Assembly (NCBI RefSeq): GCF_000455365.1
Contig: NZ_HG315685.1
Location: 517,477-581,476, forward strand
Length of the DNA: 64,000 nt
Direction of reading: 5' to 3'
Origin: Halopiger djelfimassiliensis
Lineage (GTDB): Archaea; Halobacteriota; Halobacteria; Halobacteriales; Natrialbaceae
The position numbers were made by a program, and so were the translations under genes. Shown here piece by piece: positions 51,544-59,864 of this stretch; position 1 is the stretch's first letter, and the number at the start of each line of letters is the position of its first letter. The notes under the pieces are model-generated. The model was not told the DNA's origin. It ran no database searches and was given only the letters and a program-made list of their open reading frames with translations.

Positions 51544-52569
51544 ATGCAGGCAGTCACGTTCACCGAACACGGCGACACCGACGTCATCGAGTACGGCGAG
51601 CATCCGGACCCGGAGGTCGGCCGAGACGAGGTGCTGGTCGACGTGAAGGCGGCGGCGCTCAACCACCTCGACATCTGGACGCGGCGGGGCATGCCCGGCC
51701 TCGACCTCGAGATGCCCCACGTCCCGGGCAGCGACGGGGCAGGTATCGTCGAAGGGATCGGCGAAGACGTCACCCGCTTCGAGGAAGGCGACCACGTCGC
51801 CCTCTCCGCAGGCGTCGGCGATCTGCGGATGGACGATCCGACGCTCGATCCGAACTACCACATCATCGGCGAGCACGTCCCGGGGATCCACGCCGAGTAC
51901 GCCGCGATCCCCGCGGACAACCTGATCCCCGTCCCCGAGGACGTCGACTGGACGGTCGCCGGCTCGAGCTGTCTCGTCTTCCAGACCGCCTGGCGGATGT
52001 TGATCGAACGCGCGGAGTTGCAGGCCGGCGAGTCGGTGCTCGTGCTCGGGGCAAGCGGCGGCGTCGGCCACGCCGCCCTGCAGATCGCGGACTACGCCGG
52101 CGCGGAAGTGTACGCGACCGGCAGCACCGAGGAGAAACTCCGGTACGCCGAGGACCACGGTGCCGACCACGTCTGTAACTACGAGGCGGAGAACTTCGCG
52201 GAGTGGGTCCGTTCGGAGACCGACGGCCGTGGCGTCGACGTCGTCGTCGAACACGTCGGCGAACCAACGTGGCGGGACTCGCTCAAGAGCCTCACCAAGG
52301 GCGGCCGACTCGTCACCTGCGGGGGCACCGGCGGCGGAGCGCCGGAGACGGACATCCCGCGCATCTTCTGGAACCAACTCGAGATCATCGGCTCGACGAT
52401 GGCCACACCCGGACAGGTCGACGCGGTGATGGACCTCGTCTGGGACGGGACCCTCGAGCCCGCGATCCGCGAGGAGTTGCCGATGAGCGAGACGCCCCGT
52501 GCCCACGAGATCATCGAGAACCGCGAAGGGTTCGGAAAAGTCGTCGTGCGGCCCGACAGCGAACTGTAA
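51544..52569 (+). CDS. Zinc-independent MDR-family alcohol dehydrogenase / quinone oxidoreductase
   Basis: A 341-residue protein starting MQAVTFTEHGDTDVIEYGEH. The GroES-like domain includes 'VDVKAAALNHLDIWTRRGMP' and 'PHVPGSDGAGIVEGIGEDVT'. The nucleotide-binding domain has 'ESVLVLGASGGVGHAALQIA', the NADP(H)-binding glycine motif. The catalytic zinc cysteine (GHE-type motif) and the four structural zinc cysteines are absent, so it groups with quinone-oxidoreductase/crotonyl-CoA-reductase-like members. Substrate unknown. It is divergent from the moaB unit. Confidence 0.9.
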   Translation: MQAVTFTEHGDTDVIEYGEHPDPEVGRDEVLVDVKAAALNHLDIWTRRGMPGLDLEMPHVPGSDGAGIVEGIGEDVTRFEEGDHVALSAGVGDLRMDDPTLDPNYHIIGEHVPGIHAEYAAIPADNLIPVPEDVDWTVAGSSCLVFQTAWRMLIERAELQAGESVLVLGASGGVGHAALQIADYAGAEVYATGSTEEKLRYAEDHGADHVCNYEAENFAEWVRSETDGRGVDVVVEHVGEPTWRDSLKSLTKGGRLVTCGGTGGGAPETDIPRIFWNQLEIIGSTMATPGQVDAVMDLVWDGTLEPAIREELPMSETPRAHEIIENREGFGKVVVRPDSEL

Positions 52570-52651
52570 CGGCCCCGAGTCGCGGCCGGCATCGTCCCGT
52601 CGTGTCGCCGGAACCGTGAGTGCTTTCATCGCGCGCCCGAAACACGCGAGT

Positions 52652-52960
52652 GTGACCTCGAGCGACGACGGCGGCTACGTTCACGACCCTGCGGCGTTCG
52701 ACGACGGGGAGCCACGCGATGGCGACGAGTCCGACGACGACTGGGTCGACGAACCCGACCATCCGGCGGCGGCCGACCGGGAGTTCGACTGGCGAGGTTG
52801 GGTCCTCGTCGGGGTGATCGTCTTCGCGTTTATCGTCTCGCCGACGGCGATCCTCCTGTGGCCGCCGAGCGTGAGTTACTTTTTCGCGCTGTTGATCCTC
52901 CCGATGGCACCGGCGGTGGTGCTGGCGATTACGGCCGTCTGGGCGACGACGCGGCCCTGA
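52652..52960 (+). CDS. Small membrane protein with acidic leader
   Basis: From GTG 52652 the frame reads VTSSDDGGYVHDPAAFDDGE and gives 102 residues; no ATG suits. The first half is strongly acidic ('DESDDDWVDEPDHPAAADRE'). Two membrane helices follow, about 51-71 ('GWVLVGVIVFAFIVSPTAIL') and about 76-98 ('SYFFALLILPMAPAVVLAIT'). No family is recognised. It follows the oxidoreductase by 80 bases and could be co-transcribed. Confidence 0.62.
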   Translation: MTSSDDGGYVHDPAAFDDGEPRDGDESDDDWVDEPDHPAAADREFDWRGWVLVGVIVFAFIVSPTAILLWPPSVSYFFALLILPMAPAVVLAITAVWATTRP

Positions 52961-53003
52961 ACGGAGAACCGCACGCGGAAAATACAGGTATGTGGTCGGC
53001 GCG

Positions 53004-53321
53004 TTACGGTGCGGGCTCGAGGACGTCCTCGAGCCGCTTGCGGACGGCCATCGCGTGTTCGATATCCTCCTGTGGTGTTCCCGCACGGTCGACGTACTCG
53101 GTCAGGGCGTCGGAGAGTCGCCGCGCCTGACGTCCCGTGATCGTTTCCGTGTCGGCGCTGGATTCGATCTCCGCTACGAGGTCGAGTGTCCACTGTGGTG
53201 GGGTTTCGTCGTCGTCGATCGCAGCGGTAATGCGATCCGACAGGACGTGGTGGACGACCCACGCCTCGTTTCTGGAGAGCGCAACGTCGTACGTCTCGGT
53301 TTCCGGTGGTGGGGAACTCAT
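53004..53321 (-). CDS. Small acidic helical haloarchaeal protein
   Basis: The ATG at 53321 (MSSPPPETETYDVALSRNEA) gives 105 residues; the frame is open further upstream without coding character. It reads as a helical protein: 'ALSRNEAWVVHHVLSDRITA', 'WTLDLVAEIESSADTETITG', 'QARRLSDALTEYVDRAGTPQ' and 'EDIEHAMAVRKRLEDVLEPA'. No metal or membrane motif. Similar short proteins occur in haloarchaea without known function. It converges on the gene at 52652. Confidence 0.68.
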   Translation of the reverse strand: MSSPPPETETYDVALSRNEAWVVHHVLSDRITAAIDDDETPPQWTLDLVAEIESSADTETITGRQARRLSDALTEYVDRAGTPQEDIEHAMAVRKRLEDVLEPAP

Positions 53322-53529
53322 TTCGTCACACGGACCATTCCGTCGGTCCTCGGCCAACGATACGAGTGGGGGTGTTATAAACCTTGTCGCCTGATAGCAT
53401 ACCTCGATTCGGTGGCCCGCGTTACCGGCCACGATAGCGCGGTGACCGCTCGAAGGCTGCCGTCGCTGGTCGTAACGACCGTCGGCTTCGAAAAGCGCGT
53501 TCGTTCCGTGGGAGTGACCGTCCAGTCCG

Positions 53530-54090
53530 TTACCGTACGTCTCGTCGCATCGCGATCTCGAACCACGGACAGAGGCGGAGCTGGCGATACCACTCGGGGT
53601 TGGAGTGGAGTCGCTCGTAGGGGACCCACATCAGCCCCGCGACCTCCTCCTCGTTGGGATCGAGCGAGCGATCCGACAGGGTCAGCTTGAGGACGGCACA
53701 GACCTCGTGTTCGACCCCTTCGTTCTCGAAGTACCGTTTGTACTCGAACCGGTCGGTCAGGCGCAGGTCGTCGTACTGATCCGGCGTAATTCCCAGTTCC
53801 TCCTCGAGTCGCTGTCGGGTCGCTTCCTCCTGACTCTGTCCTTCGACGGGGTGGGAGGCGACGGTGCCGTCCCAGTAGGTCCCCCAGAGCCGTTTGTCGG
53901 GGGCGCGCTGGGCGAGAAGAACGTTCCCCTCGCCGTCGAAGACGAGCGAGGTAAACGCCCGGTGGCGGATGCCATCCCCGGTGTGGGCTTCGAGGCGATT
54001 GACGAGTTCGAGTTCGTTGTCGTCTTCGTCGACTGCGATCACGTCCTGTCCGGCGTTCTCGTGTTGGAGGTCCTCCTCCGGCGTGCTCAT
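53530..54090 (-). CDS. Type 1 isopentenyl-diphosphate isomerase-like NUDIX protein
   Basis: A 186-residue protein from ATG 54090 (MSTPEEDLQHENAGQDVIAV). It has the IDI layout: 'GIRHRAFTSLVFDGEGNVLL', 'APDKRLWGTYWDGTVASHPV', a NUDIX-like 'EATRQRLEEELGI' and 'YFENEGVEHEVCAVLKLTLS' with the conserved Glu. The active-site cysteine of type 1 isomerases (the C of the 'VCGHP' motif) is alanine here (Ala78 in TVASHP). It may therefore be an IDI with altered chemistry or a NUDIX hydrolase for another isoprenoid or nucleotide diphosphate. Haloarchaea usually also carry type 2 isomerase, which is not in this window. Confidence 0.8.
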   Translation of the reverse strand: MSTPEEDLQHENAGQDVIAVDEDDNELELVNRLEAHTGDGIRHRAFTSLVFDGEGNVLLAQRAPDKRLWGTYWDGTVASHPVEGQSQEEATRQRLEEELGITPDQYDDLRLTDRFEYKRYFENEGVEHEVCAVLKLTLSDRSLDPNEEEVAGLMWVPYERLHSNPEWYRQLRLCPWFEIAMRRDVR

Positions 54091-54163
54091 ACCCCTACAA
54101 TTACGACGGCTCTTGAAACCAGTATCGTCTCGGCTCGGGGGTTTCGAATCGAGACGTGCCGTG

Positions 54164-55114
54164 TTACCCGTTCGTCTCGAGCGGCCACAGCCGTCCCTCG
54201 TCTGGATCGGGTTGATAGCCATCGCCGACCGGGAGTGTTAGCCGATCGGGGACCGTCTCGAGCGAGACCGTTTCGGTTTCGAGCAGTTCGCCGTCGAGGC
54301 TGTACGTGATCGAGTCGGCCCGGCTCTCGATCACGAGCGACGGCGTTCGCCGCCGGACGATGTGTTGGCTGTCCTGTCCGAACACCCCCTCGAGCGCCGC
54401 CCCGCCGAGCAGGTCGGCCGTCGCGGCGTCTTCGACGATCGTCACCTCGAGCAGGCCGTCCTCGACGTTTGCCTGTGCGGTTCGCGTCCCGTCGAATCGA
54501 CGACAGTTCCCGAGGAGAACGAACAGGGCCTCACCTTGCCAGGCCCGTGCCGACTCGCCGTTCGGCCCCGCCGCCGTCGTTACCCGTAGCGGGAGCGAGT
54601 CGAACGAACCGAGCGTCTCGACGGTGTTTTTGACGTAGGCGAGTACGCCCAACTCCGACTTGTCCGCCGGAGACGTCTCGCTGCTCGCCTCGGCGGTGAT
54701 CCCCCCGACACAGGAGTTGACGAACAGGCGGTCGTTCGCGCACCCGACGTCGATCGACCGGCGTTGACCGTCCTCGATTACCGTAAACGCATGCTCGAGA
54801 CCCCGAACGCCGATGTTCGACGCGAAGTTGTTTCCGGTGCCCGCGGGAACGACCGCGACCGCCGTCGTCTCGAGCGCCTCGGCGGCCGCAAGCCCGTTGA
54901 CGACTCCGTTTACGGTCCCGTCGCCGCCTGCCGCGGCGACGAGGTCGGCATCGGCTGCAGCGGCGGCGAATCGCTTCGCGTCGCCGCTCTCCTCGGTCGT
55001 TCGAACCTCGAACCCGTGTTCGTCGGCGAGTTCGACGACGTCGTCGACGTGATCGCCGGTTCCGCTGACGGGGTTGAGAACGAGGACGCGGTCGCTCGCA
55101 GTGTCGGTTCCCAT
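54164..55114 (-). CDS. Diacylglycerol/lipid kinase-family protein
   Basis: A 316-residue protein from ATG 55114 (MGTDTASDRVLVLNPVSGTG). The catalytic N-domain has 'VAAAGGDGTVNGVVNGLAAA' and 'AVAVVPAGTGNNFASNIGVR', the GGDGT and GTGN motifs of the DGKc/YegS fold, and the C-domain shows 'DVGCANDRLFVNSCVGGITA' and 'SITYSLDGELLETETVSLET'. Family enzymes phosphorylate lipids or related alcohols. In archaea the lipid substrate is unknown. It is divergent from the PHP gene, which starts 55 bases away. Confidence 0.88.
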   Translation of the reverse strand: MGTDTASDRVLVLNPVSGTGDHVDDVVELADEHGFEVRTTEESGDAKRFAAAAADADLVAAAGGDGTVNGVVNGLAAAEALETTAVAVVPAGTGNNFASNIGVRGLEHAFTVIEDGQRRSIDVGCANDRLFVNSCVGGITAEASSETSPADKSELGVLAYVKNTVETLGSFDSLPLRVTTAAGPNGESARAWQGEALFVLLGNCRRFDGTRTAQANVEDGLLEVTIVEDAATADLLGGAALEGVFGQDSQHIVRRRTPSLVIESRADSITYSLDGELLETETVSLETVPDRLTLPVGDGYQPDPDEGRLWPLETNG

Positions 55115-55168
55115 ACCGGCGAAGATGCCGGCCGTGCGCAAAAGGGTCTACCCGGCGTTTGCCCCGGT

Positions 55169-55879
55169 ATGTACGCGGTCGATCTCCACACGCACACGCG
55201 GTTCTTTCACGGCCGCCGCGCGCTCGGCGACCGGTTCGATCCGCTGGGGGTCCGGCTGCTGGCGCTGATGGCCGACCGGCGCGGCCTCGACGGCGTCGCG
55301 ACGACCAACCACGACTACTCGAGACGGTTTTCCACGTCCCGCGTCGCGACGATACCGGGGATCGAAATCTCGACCACGCGCGGCCACGTGCTCGTGATCG
55401 GCCCCGATCCGCCGACCGAGACGGAACCGTTCGAACGAACGCCCGCGGAAGCCGTCGAACTGGCACACGAACGGGACTGCGTTGCGATCGTCGCTCACCC
55501 GTACCGCAACAGCACGATCGCGGATCTCGAGGCGTTTTCGTTCGACGCGATCGAGATCAACGGGAAACATCCGCGGACGGAGTCGCTGGTCCGGGAACTC
55601 GCGGCCGACCGCGATGTCCCGCTGGTCGGCGGCAGCGACGCTCACTACCCGTTCGAGGTGGGGCGGGCGTACACGATGATCGACGCCGAGGCGCTCACGC
55701 CCGAGTCGGTCGTCGAGGCGATCAGGGACGGCCGTGTCGAACCTCGCGTCGCGACCACGCCCTTCGATCGGTTCCTTCGTCGAGCCTATCGGGAGGTTCA
55801 CCGCCGAAAACATCCGGGTGAGGTGGTATCGGAACCGACGCCCGGGGCGGGCAGCCCGCCCGGCGAACCCGACGGTTGA
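55169..55879 (+). CDS. PHP-domain phosphoesterase
   Basis: A 236-residue protein from ATG 55169 (MYAVDLHTHTRFFHGRRALG). Metal-binding motifs are complete: 'DLHTHTRFF', 'DGVATTNHDYSRRF', 'IPGIEISTTRGHVLV', 'CVAIVAHPYRNSTIADLEAF', 'AIEINGKH' and 'PLVGGSDAHYPFEVG'. Family members hydrolyse phosphoester bonds in small molecules or nucleic acids, for example histidinol phosphate or nucleoside 3',5'-bisphosphate. The substrate is not fixed by these motifs. The C-terminus is basic and then rich in Pro and Gly, probably disordered. Confidence 0.87.
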   Translation: MYAVDLHTHTRFFHGRRALGDRFDPLGVRLLALMADRRGLDGVATTNHDYSRRFSTSRVATIPGIEISTTRGHVLVIGPDPPTETEPFERTPAEAVELAHERDCVAIVAHPYRNSTIADLEAFSFDAIEINGKHPRTESLVRELAADRDVPLVGGSDAHYPFEVGRAYTMIDAEALTPESVVEAIRDGRVEPRVATTPFDRFLRRAYREVHRRKHPGEVVSEPTPGAGSPPGEPDG

Positions 55880-56085
55880 CTGGAGCGCGCAATCGATCTC
55901 GCCGGCGGGGTGATCGGTCGTGGATCCCCATCGTCGCGCACAGGCGCGCCCGGACCCGACGACCGCGACCCGTCCTCCAGAATAAAACCCCGGGGGTTAG
56001 CGCCGCGATACAGTGCGTAATCGTCCGAGAGGTATCTTCGTACGAGACAATGACTTAATCGCCGGCTCGACCAGAAACAGCGATA

Positions 56086-57183
56086 ATGTCGCGGGAAGTC
56101 ACAGCGGGCACACGGTCGAAACGCGACGCCGGAAAAACCGTCCGAACGCTGGCCGAAGACGGATCGGATCTGGAGGTGAAAGCGCTCGATACGATTCGGG
56201 CGGTAGACAGCGACCGGTGGAACGGCGTCGTCGAACGCTCCGATCTCGGAACGGTCTTCCACCGATACGAGTGGCTCGATGCGATCGAGACGGGGCTTGG
56301 CTATCCGGCGAGACATCTCCTCGTGGAGAAAGACACCAACCCGATCGGCGTGTTTCCGAACTTCGTCGCGGATCTCCCGAAGACCCCGTTTTCCAGGTTG
56401 ACGTCCGTTTATCCCGGGTTCGGCGGCCCCCTATTGACGACGGACGTGGCCGACTCCCTCTCGCTCGTCATCGACGCCGTTCCGGACCTCTGTAGCGGAC
56501 GGACGATCGTCCACGAGATTCGGGCGTGTAATACCGACTTCCTCCGGTACAACGACTCCCTCTACGAGACTGGGTACCGATCCGATCGGATGGGTGGGCG
56601 GTTTCTGCTTCGGCTTCCCAAAGGCTACGATACCCTCCTGTCGGAGATGGACGGCTCGAAGCGACGGGCGATCAGACGCGGCCGGGAAACGGACCACCGG
56701 ATCGTCGAAGCGGACGTAACGAGGGAGTCACTCGAGCGCTTTCATACGACGTACGAGCGCCACATGCAACGTACCGGCGGCGACGCGCTCCCGTTTGCCT
56801 TCTTCGAGCAGCTACTCGAGATGCGATCGCGGGTGCTGCTCGTTACGTTGCGTATCGACGGGGAGTACGCGGGCGGCTACCTCGATCTGCTCAACGACGA
56901 GCAATCGACCGTCCACGGGTTCTTCGCCGGGGTCCCCGAAGAGTACTTCGAGTATTACGCCTCGGAACTCCTGTACGACTATCTGATTCAGTGGGCGATC
57001 GAAAACGGGTACGAGACGTACGACTTCGGGGGATCGGGGGCGGACTTCGAGGACGGTTCGTTCCGCTTCAAAGAGGGGTTCGGCGGGACGTTGGTACCGA
57101 ACCTCTACTGGGAACGGGGACTCAGTCCGGCCTGGAAACTGGTCGAAACCGGTCGATCGCTGTACTGGCGGTACGCCGACTGA
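56086..57183 (+). CDS. FemAB/GNAT-like acyltransferase (peptidoglycan-bridge-enzyme fold)
   Basis: A 365-residue protein starting MSREVTAGTRSKRDAGKTVR. Features of the FemAB/BioF2-like double GNAT fold are 'NGVVERSDLGTVFHRYEWLD', 'NPIGVFPNFVADLPKTPFSR', 'LSEMDGSKRRAIRRGRETDH', 'ALPFAFFEQLLEMRSRVLLV' and 'EYFEYYASELLYDYLIQWAI' plus 'YDFGGSGADFEDGSFRFKEG'. Archaea lack murein, so relatives here probably transfer acyl or aminoacyl groups to a surface glycan, lipid or other acceptor. No partner gene is adjacent; the GT4 and sulfatase-fold genes lie about 12 kb away. Confidence 0.85.
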   Translation: MSREVTAGTRSKRDAGKTVRTLAEDGSDLEVKALDTIRAVDSDRWNGVVERSDLGTVFHRYEWLDAIETGLGYPARHLLVEKDTNPIGVFPNFVADLPKTPFSRLTSVYPGFGGPLLTTDVADSLSLVIDAVPDLCSGRTIVHEIRACNTDFLRYNDSLYETGYRSDRMGGRFLLRLPKGYDTLLSEMDGSKRRAIRRGRETDHRIVEADVTRESLERFHTTYERHMQRTGGDALPFAFFEQLLEMRSRVLLVTLRIDGEYAGGYLDLLNDEQSTVHGFFAGVPEEYFEYYASELLYDYLIQWAIENGYETYDFGGSGADFEDGSFRFKEGFGGTLVPNLYWERGLSPAWKLVETGRSLYWRYAD

Positions 57184-57217
57184 TCGGCTTCGAACATCGG
57201 ACCGGAGCGCCGCAGGG

Positions 57218-57631
57218 CTACCCGAGTTGTTCGTCGAGAATCAGCCGGGTCTTCGTGTTCATGACCTCCTCCTGATCGCGGGCTTTCGTGATGAGGTCGT
57301 TTACGCCCCGGGTGTCCGCGGCGTCGACGACGAGGACGATGTCCTGTTCGCCCGAGACCATCCAGACGAAGTCGACCTCTTCCCATTCGGCCATCCGTTC
57401 CGAGACCGCCTTCGTGTCGACGTCGACCGCGACGCCGATCTCGAGCATCGCCTTGACGTTGCCCGTCCGCGTCGAGATCGTAAACCGCTCGATGACCTCG
57501 TCGTCCATCATTCGCTCGACGCGGTTACGGACGGTCCCTTCGCTGGTCCCGACCTCGTCTGCGATCTCGGTGTAGGGTGTGCGGGCGTCTCGTCGGAGGA
57601 TATCCAGGATTTCGCGGTCCAGTTCGTCCAT
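57218..57631 (-). CDS. Lrp/AsnC-family regulator divergent from carA
   Basis: A 137-residue protein starting MDELDREILDILRRDARTPY. The helix-turn-helix (about 1-55) has 'YTEIADEVGTSEGTVRNRVE' and 'RMMDDEVIERFTISTRTGN', and the RAM effector domain (about 60-135) ends with 'SGEQDIVLVVDAADTRGVND'. It starts about 100 bases from carA, reading away, and the space between holds two copies of TTCGTAA in palindromic or half-site form. This supports autoregulation and control of carbamoyl-phosphate synthesis by an amino acid. Similar pairs of lrp and carA are known to me in other haloarchaea. Confidence 0.9.
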   Translation of the reverse strand: MDELDREILDILRRDARTPYTEIADEVGTSEGTVRNRVERMMDDEVIERFTISTRTGNVKAMLEIGVAVDVDTKAVSERMAEWEEVDFVWMVSGEQDIVLVVDAADTRGVNDLITKARDQEEVMNTKTRLILDEQLG

Positions 57632-57667
57632 GGAGATGGGTGACTACTCGGCATGGTCACTTACCGA

Positions 57668-57682
57668 TTACGAATTTCGTAA
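57668..57682. promoter_or_regulatory. Palindromic operator candidate TTACGAA-T-TTCGTAA
   Basis: A perfect 7-bp inverted repeat with one central base, in the lrp-carA divergent region, 37 bases before the lrp ATG on its side. Lrp-family regulators bind such AT-rich palindromes, often in arrays. A second TTCGTAA at 57728-57734 overlaps the carA ATG. Confidence 0.55.
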
Positions 57683-57721
57683 CTCAACTTCGAAGACAAC
57701 ACTTATGACCGTGTATCCAAT

Positions 57722-57734
57722 ACGTAGTTCGTAA
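57722..57734. promoter_or_regulatory. Second Lrp-type half-site overlapping the carA start
   Basis: The string ACGTAGTTCGTAA contains TTCGTAA, identical to one arm of the palindrome at 57668, with an imperfect match (ACG) on the left side. Its last base is the A of the carA ATG, so a bound protein would block initiation of a leaderless transcript. Confidence 0.4.
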
Positions 57735-58813
57735 TGACGACAGCCTACGTTGCGCTCGAAGGCGGTCACGTACTCGAGGGGCGTGGTCGTGCTTCGGGAA
57801 CGGCTCGCGGCGAACTCGTTTTCACAACGGCATACACCGGCTACGAGGAGAGTCTAACCGACCCCTCCTACGAGGAACAGGTGCTGACCTTCTCGTATCC
57901 GCTCATCGGGAACTACGGCGTCCGCGAAGAACGGTTCGAGGACGACCGCGTCCACCCACGGGCCGTTCTCGCGCGGGAACTGACCGACGACGTCGCCGAG
58001 TGGCTCGAGAGCGAAGGCGTCCCGGCCGTCGACCACCTCGACACTCGCGAGGTCGTCACCGACATCCGCGACGAGGGCGCGATGAAATGCGGGATCGCCG
58101 TCGGCGAGGACGTCACCGAAGAGGACGCGCTGGCCGAACTCGAGCAGTGTACGGCCATGAGCGACCACACCGACATCGGCTCGCAGGTCAGCGTCGCTGA
58201 ACCGGTCGTCCACGGCGCGGACAACGACGGCGAGACGGTCGCACTCGTCGACTGTGGCGCGAAGGGATCGATCGTCGACTCGCTGCTCGCTCGCGACGCG
58301 ACGGTCCACGTGCTCCCCTACGACGCCGCGGTCGCCGACGTCGAAGCCGTCGACCCGGACGTCCTGTTTCTCTCCAACGGCCCCGGCGACCCGGCGAACT
58401 ACGAGGAAGCGATCTCGCTCGTCGAGGCCTTCGTCGAGGACACGCCCGTCGCGGGCATCTGTCTCGGCCAGCAGATCGTCGCCGAGGCGCTTGGCGGCAC
58501 CACCGAAAAGATGGACTTCGGTCACCGCGGGGTCAACCAGCCGGTCCTCGATCTGGAGTCCGGGCAGGTCGTCATGACGACCCAGAACCACGGCTACACC
58601 GTCGCGGACCCCGGCGACCATCTCGAGGTCACCCAGATCAACGTCAACGACGACACGCCGGAGGGAATCGACGGCGTCGAGTACGACGTCATCACCCGCC
58701 AGTACCACCCCGAAGCCAACCCCGGCCCGGAGGACACCCTCGACTTCTTCGACAGCGTCCTCGAGATGGCCGACGACCGAGCGAATCAGCACGCGGTTCC
58801 CGCCGACGACTGA
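57734..58813 (+). CDS. carA: Carbamoyl-phosphate synthase small (glutaminase) subunit
   Basis: A 359-residue protein starting MTTAYVALEGGHVLEGRGRA. The N-terminal CPSase domain contains 'GELVFTTAYTGYEESLTDPS' and 'LTFSYPLIGNYGVREERFED'. The C-terminal class I amidotransferase has the catalytic Cys in 'VAGICLGQQIVAEALGG' and the His-Glu pair in 'YDVITRQYHPEANPGPEDTL'. It supplies ammonia to CarB for arginine and pyrimidine synthesis. The carB gene does not follow; the next gene is convergent, so carB must lie elsewhere. The start overlaps a putative Lrp half-site. Confidence 0.95.
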   Translation: MTTAYVALEGGHVLEGRGRASGTARGELVFTTAYTGYEESLTDPSYEEQVLTFSYPLIGNYGVREERFEDDRVHPRAVLARELTDDVAEWLESEGVPAVDHLDTREVVTDIRDEGAMKCGIAVGEDVTEEDALAELEQCTAMSDHTDIGSQVSVAEPVVHGADNDGETVALVDCGAKGSIVDSLLARDATVHVLPYDAAVADVEAVDPDVLFLSNGPGDPANYEEAISLVEAFVEDTPVAGICLGQQIVAEALGGTTEKMDFGHRGVNQPVLDLESGQVVMTTQNHGYTVADPGDHLEVTQINVNDDTPEGIDGVEYDVITRQYHPEANPGPEDTLDFFDSVLEMADDRANQHAVPADD

Positions 58814-58921
58814 CCGCGCACCGACGGCTGTCTACTGCGTTGTCTCCGCCTTTTCGATCGGTTCAGTTTTCCGACGCCACGAGGTGGCCGATGGACCGTC
58901 CGCGAGTCACGTCCCGGCGGC

Positions 58922-59863
58922 TCACTCCGTTTTCGAGTCGGCCGTCTCGATGGCGTTGGCCCGCTCGAGAATCGCCGCCTCGTCGACGGTGTCGAGGATG
59001 ATTTCGTCCTCGAGCGCCGCAGCAAGGCGGCGTTGACCGCGTTCGGCTCGTCGGTCGGCGACGTCGGGTTCGACGTAGTCGCCGCCGTACTCGTCGGCGT
59101 AGGTCTCGGCGAGGCGTCGAACGGTGGCCGGATCGACCGCCTCGGGTGCGGCGGCTTCGAACCGTTCGACCCACCGTTCCGGATCGACCCACTCCTCACG
59201 GCGGTTTTCGACCTTGCGCCGCCAGTCGTAGTGTTCGGCAAAGTGTCCCCAGAAGCCGTCCGCTTCCCGTAATTCGCCGAGCAGGGTTCGAGCGACGGTC
59301 GCACCGTGGCCGGCCGCGATGATCGCCTGATCGCCACAGCCGGCAAGCGGACCCGCGACGTACAGTCCGTCGACGGGTGTTCGTCCCCGACGGTCGGGAT
59401 ACTCGCGGTCGAACCGTTCGCCACCCTCATCGTCGGTAACGAACAACGCGTCGTCGTCATCGAGTCCGCGGAGGTACTCGCCGTCGTATTTCGTTGCGGC
59501 AATCACGAACCGTGCCCTGATCGGATCGCCGTCCTGTGGATCGACCCGGAATCCGCCGTCGGGAAGGGCCGTTACCGACTCGACGAGATCCTCGCGGAGC
59601 CGACACCCCGCTCGTGTTGCGTGGTCGTGTGCCAGTTCGAGGAAGGTCTCGACGTCGACACCGACGGGAAAGCCCAGATAGTTCTCGAGGGACGCACATC
59701 GGCGCAGCGAGGAGGGGCCGCGGTCGAAAATGACCGTCTCGAGGCCGTCTCGAGCGGTGAAGACGCCGGCGGCGCAGCCGGCGGGTCCGCCGCCAACGAT
59801 GGCGACGGTGGTATCGAACGATCGGTCGCCGGCATCGCCGCCGTGATCGTCGTCGCCCGCCAT
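58922..59863 (-). CDS. FAD-dependent oxidoreductase (thioredoxin-reductase-like)
   Basis: A 313-residue protein starting MAGDDDHGGDAGDRSFDTTV. The FAD-binding motif is 'TVAIVGGGPAGCAAGVFTAR', followed by 'LETVIFDRGPSSLRRCASLE', an unusual sequence lacking the CxxC disulfide of true thioredoxin reductases. 'DGLYVAGPLAGCGDQAIIAA' is the second FAD-contact segment. The C-terminal about 100 residues ('EHYDWRRKVENRREEWVDPE' and after) form an extra helical domain not seen in thioredoxin reductases. It begins one base after the stop of the iron-type binding lipoprotein, so the two are co-translated. I infer reduction of an imported ferric complex or cofactor, but other substrates are possible. Confidence 0.82.
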   Translation of the reverse strand: MAGDDDHGGDAGDRSFDTTVAIVGGGPAGCAAGVFTARDGLETVIFDRGPSSLRRCASLENYLGFPVGVDVETFLELAHDHATRAGCRLREDLVESVTALPDGGFRVDPQDGDPIRARFVIAATKYDGEYLRGLDDDDALFVTDDEGGERFDREYPDRRGRTPVDGLYVAGPLAGCGDQAIIAAGHGATVARTLLGELREADGFWGHFAEHYDWRRKVENRREEWVDPERWVERFEAAAPEAVDPATVRRLAETYADEYGGDYVEPDVADRRAERGQRRLAAALEDEIILDTVDEAAILERANAIETADSKTE

Positions 59864-59864
59864 C

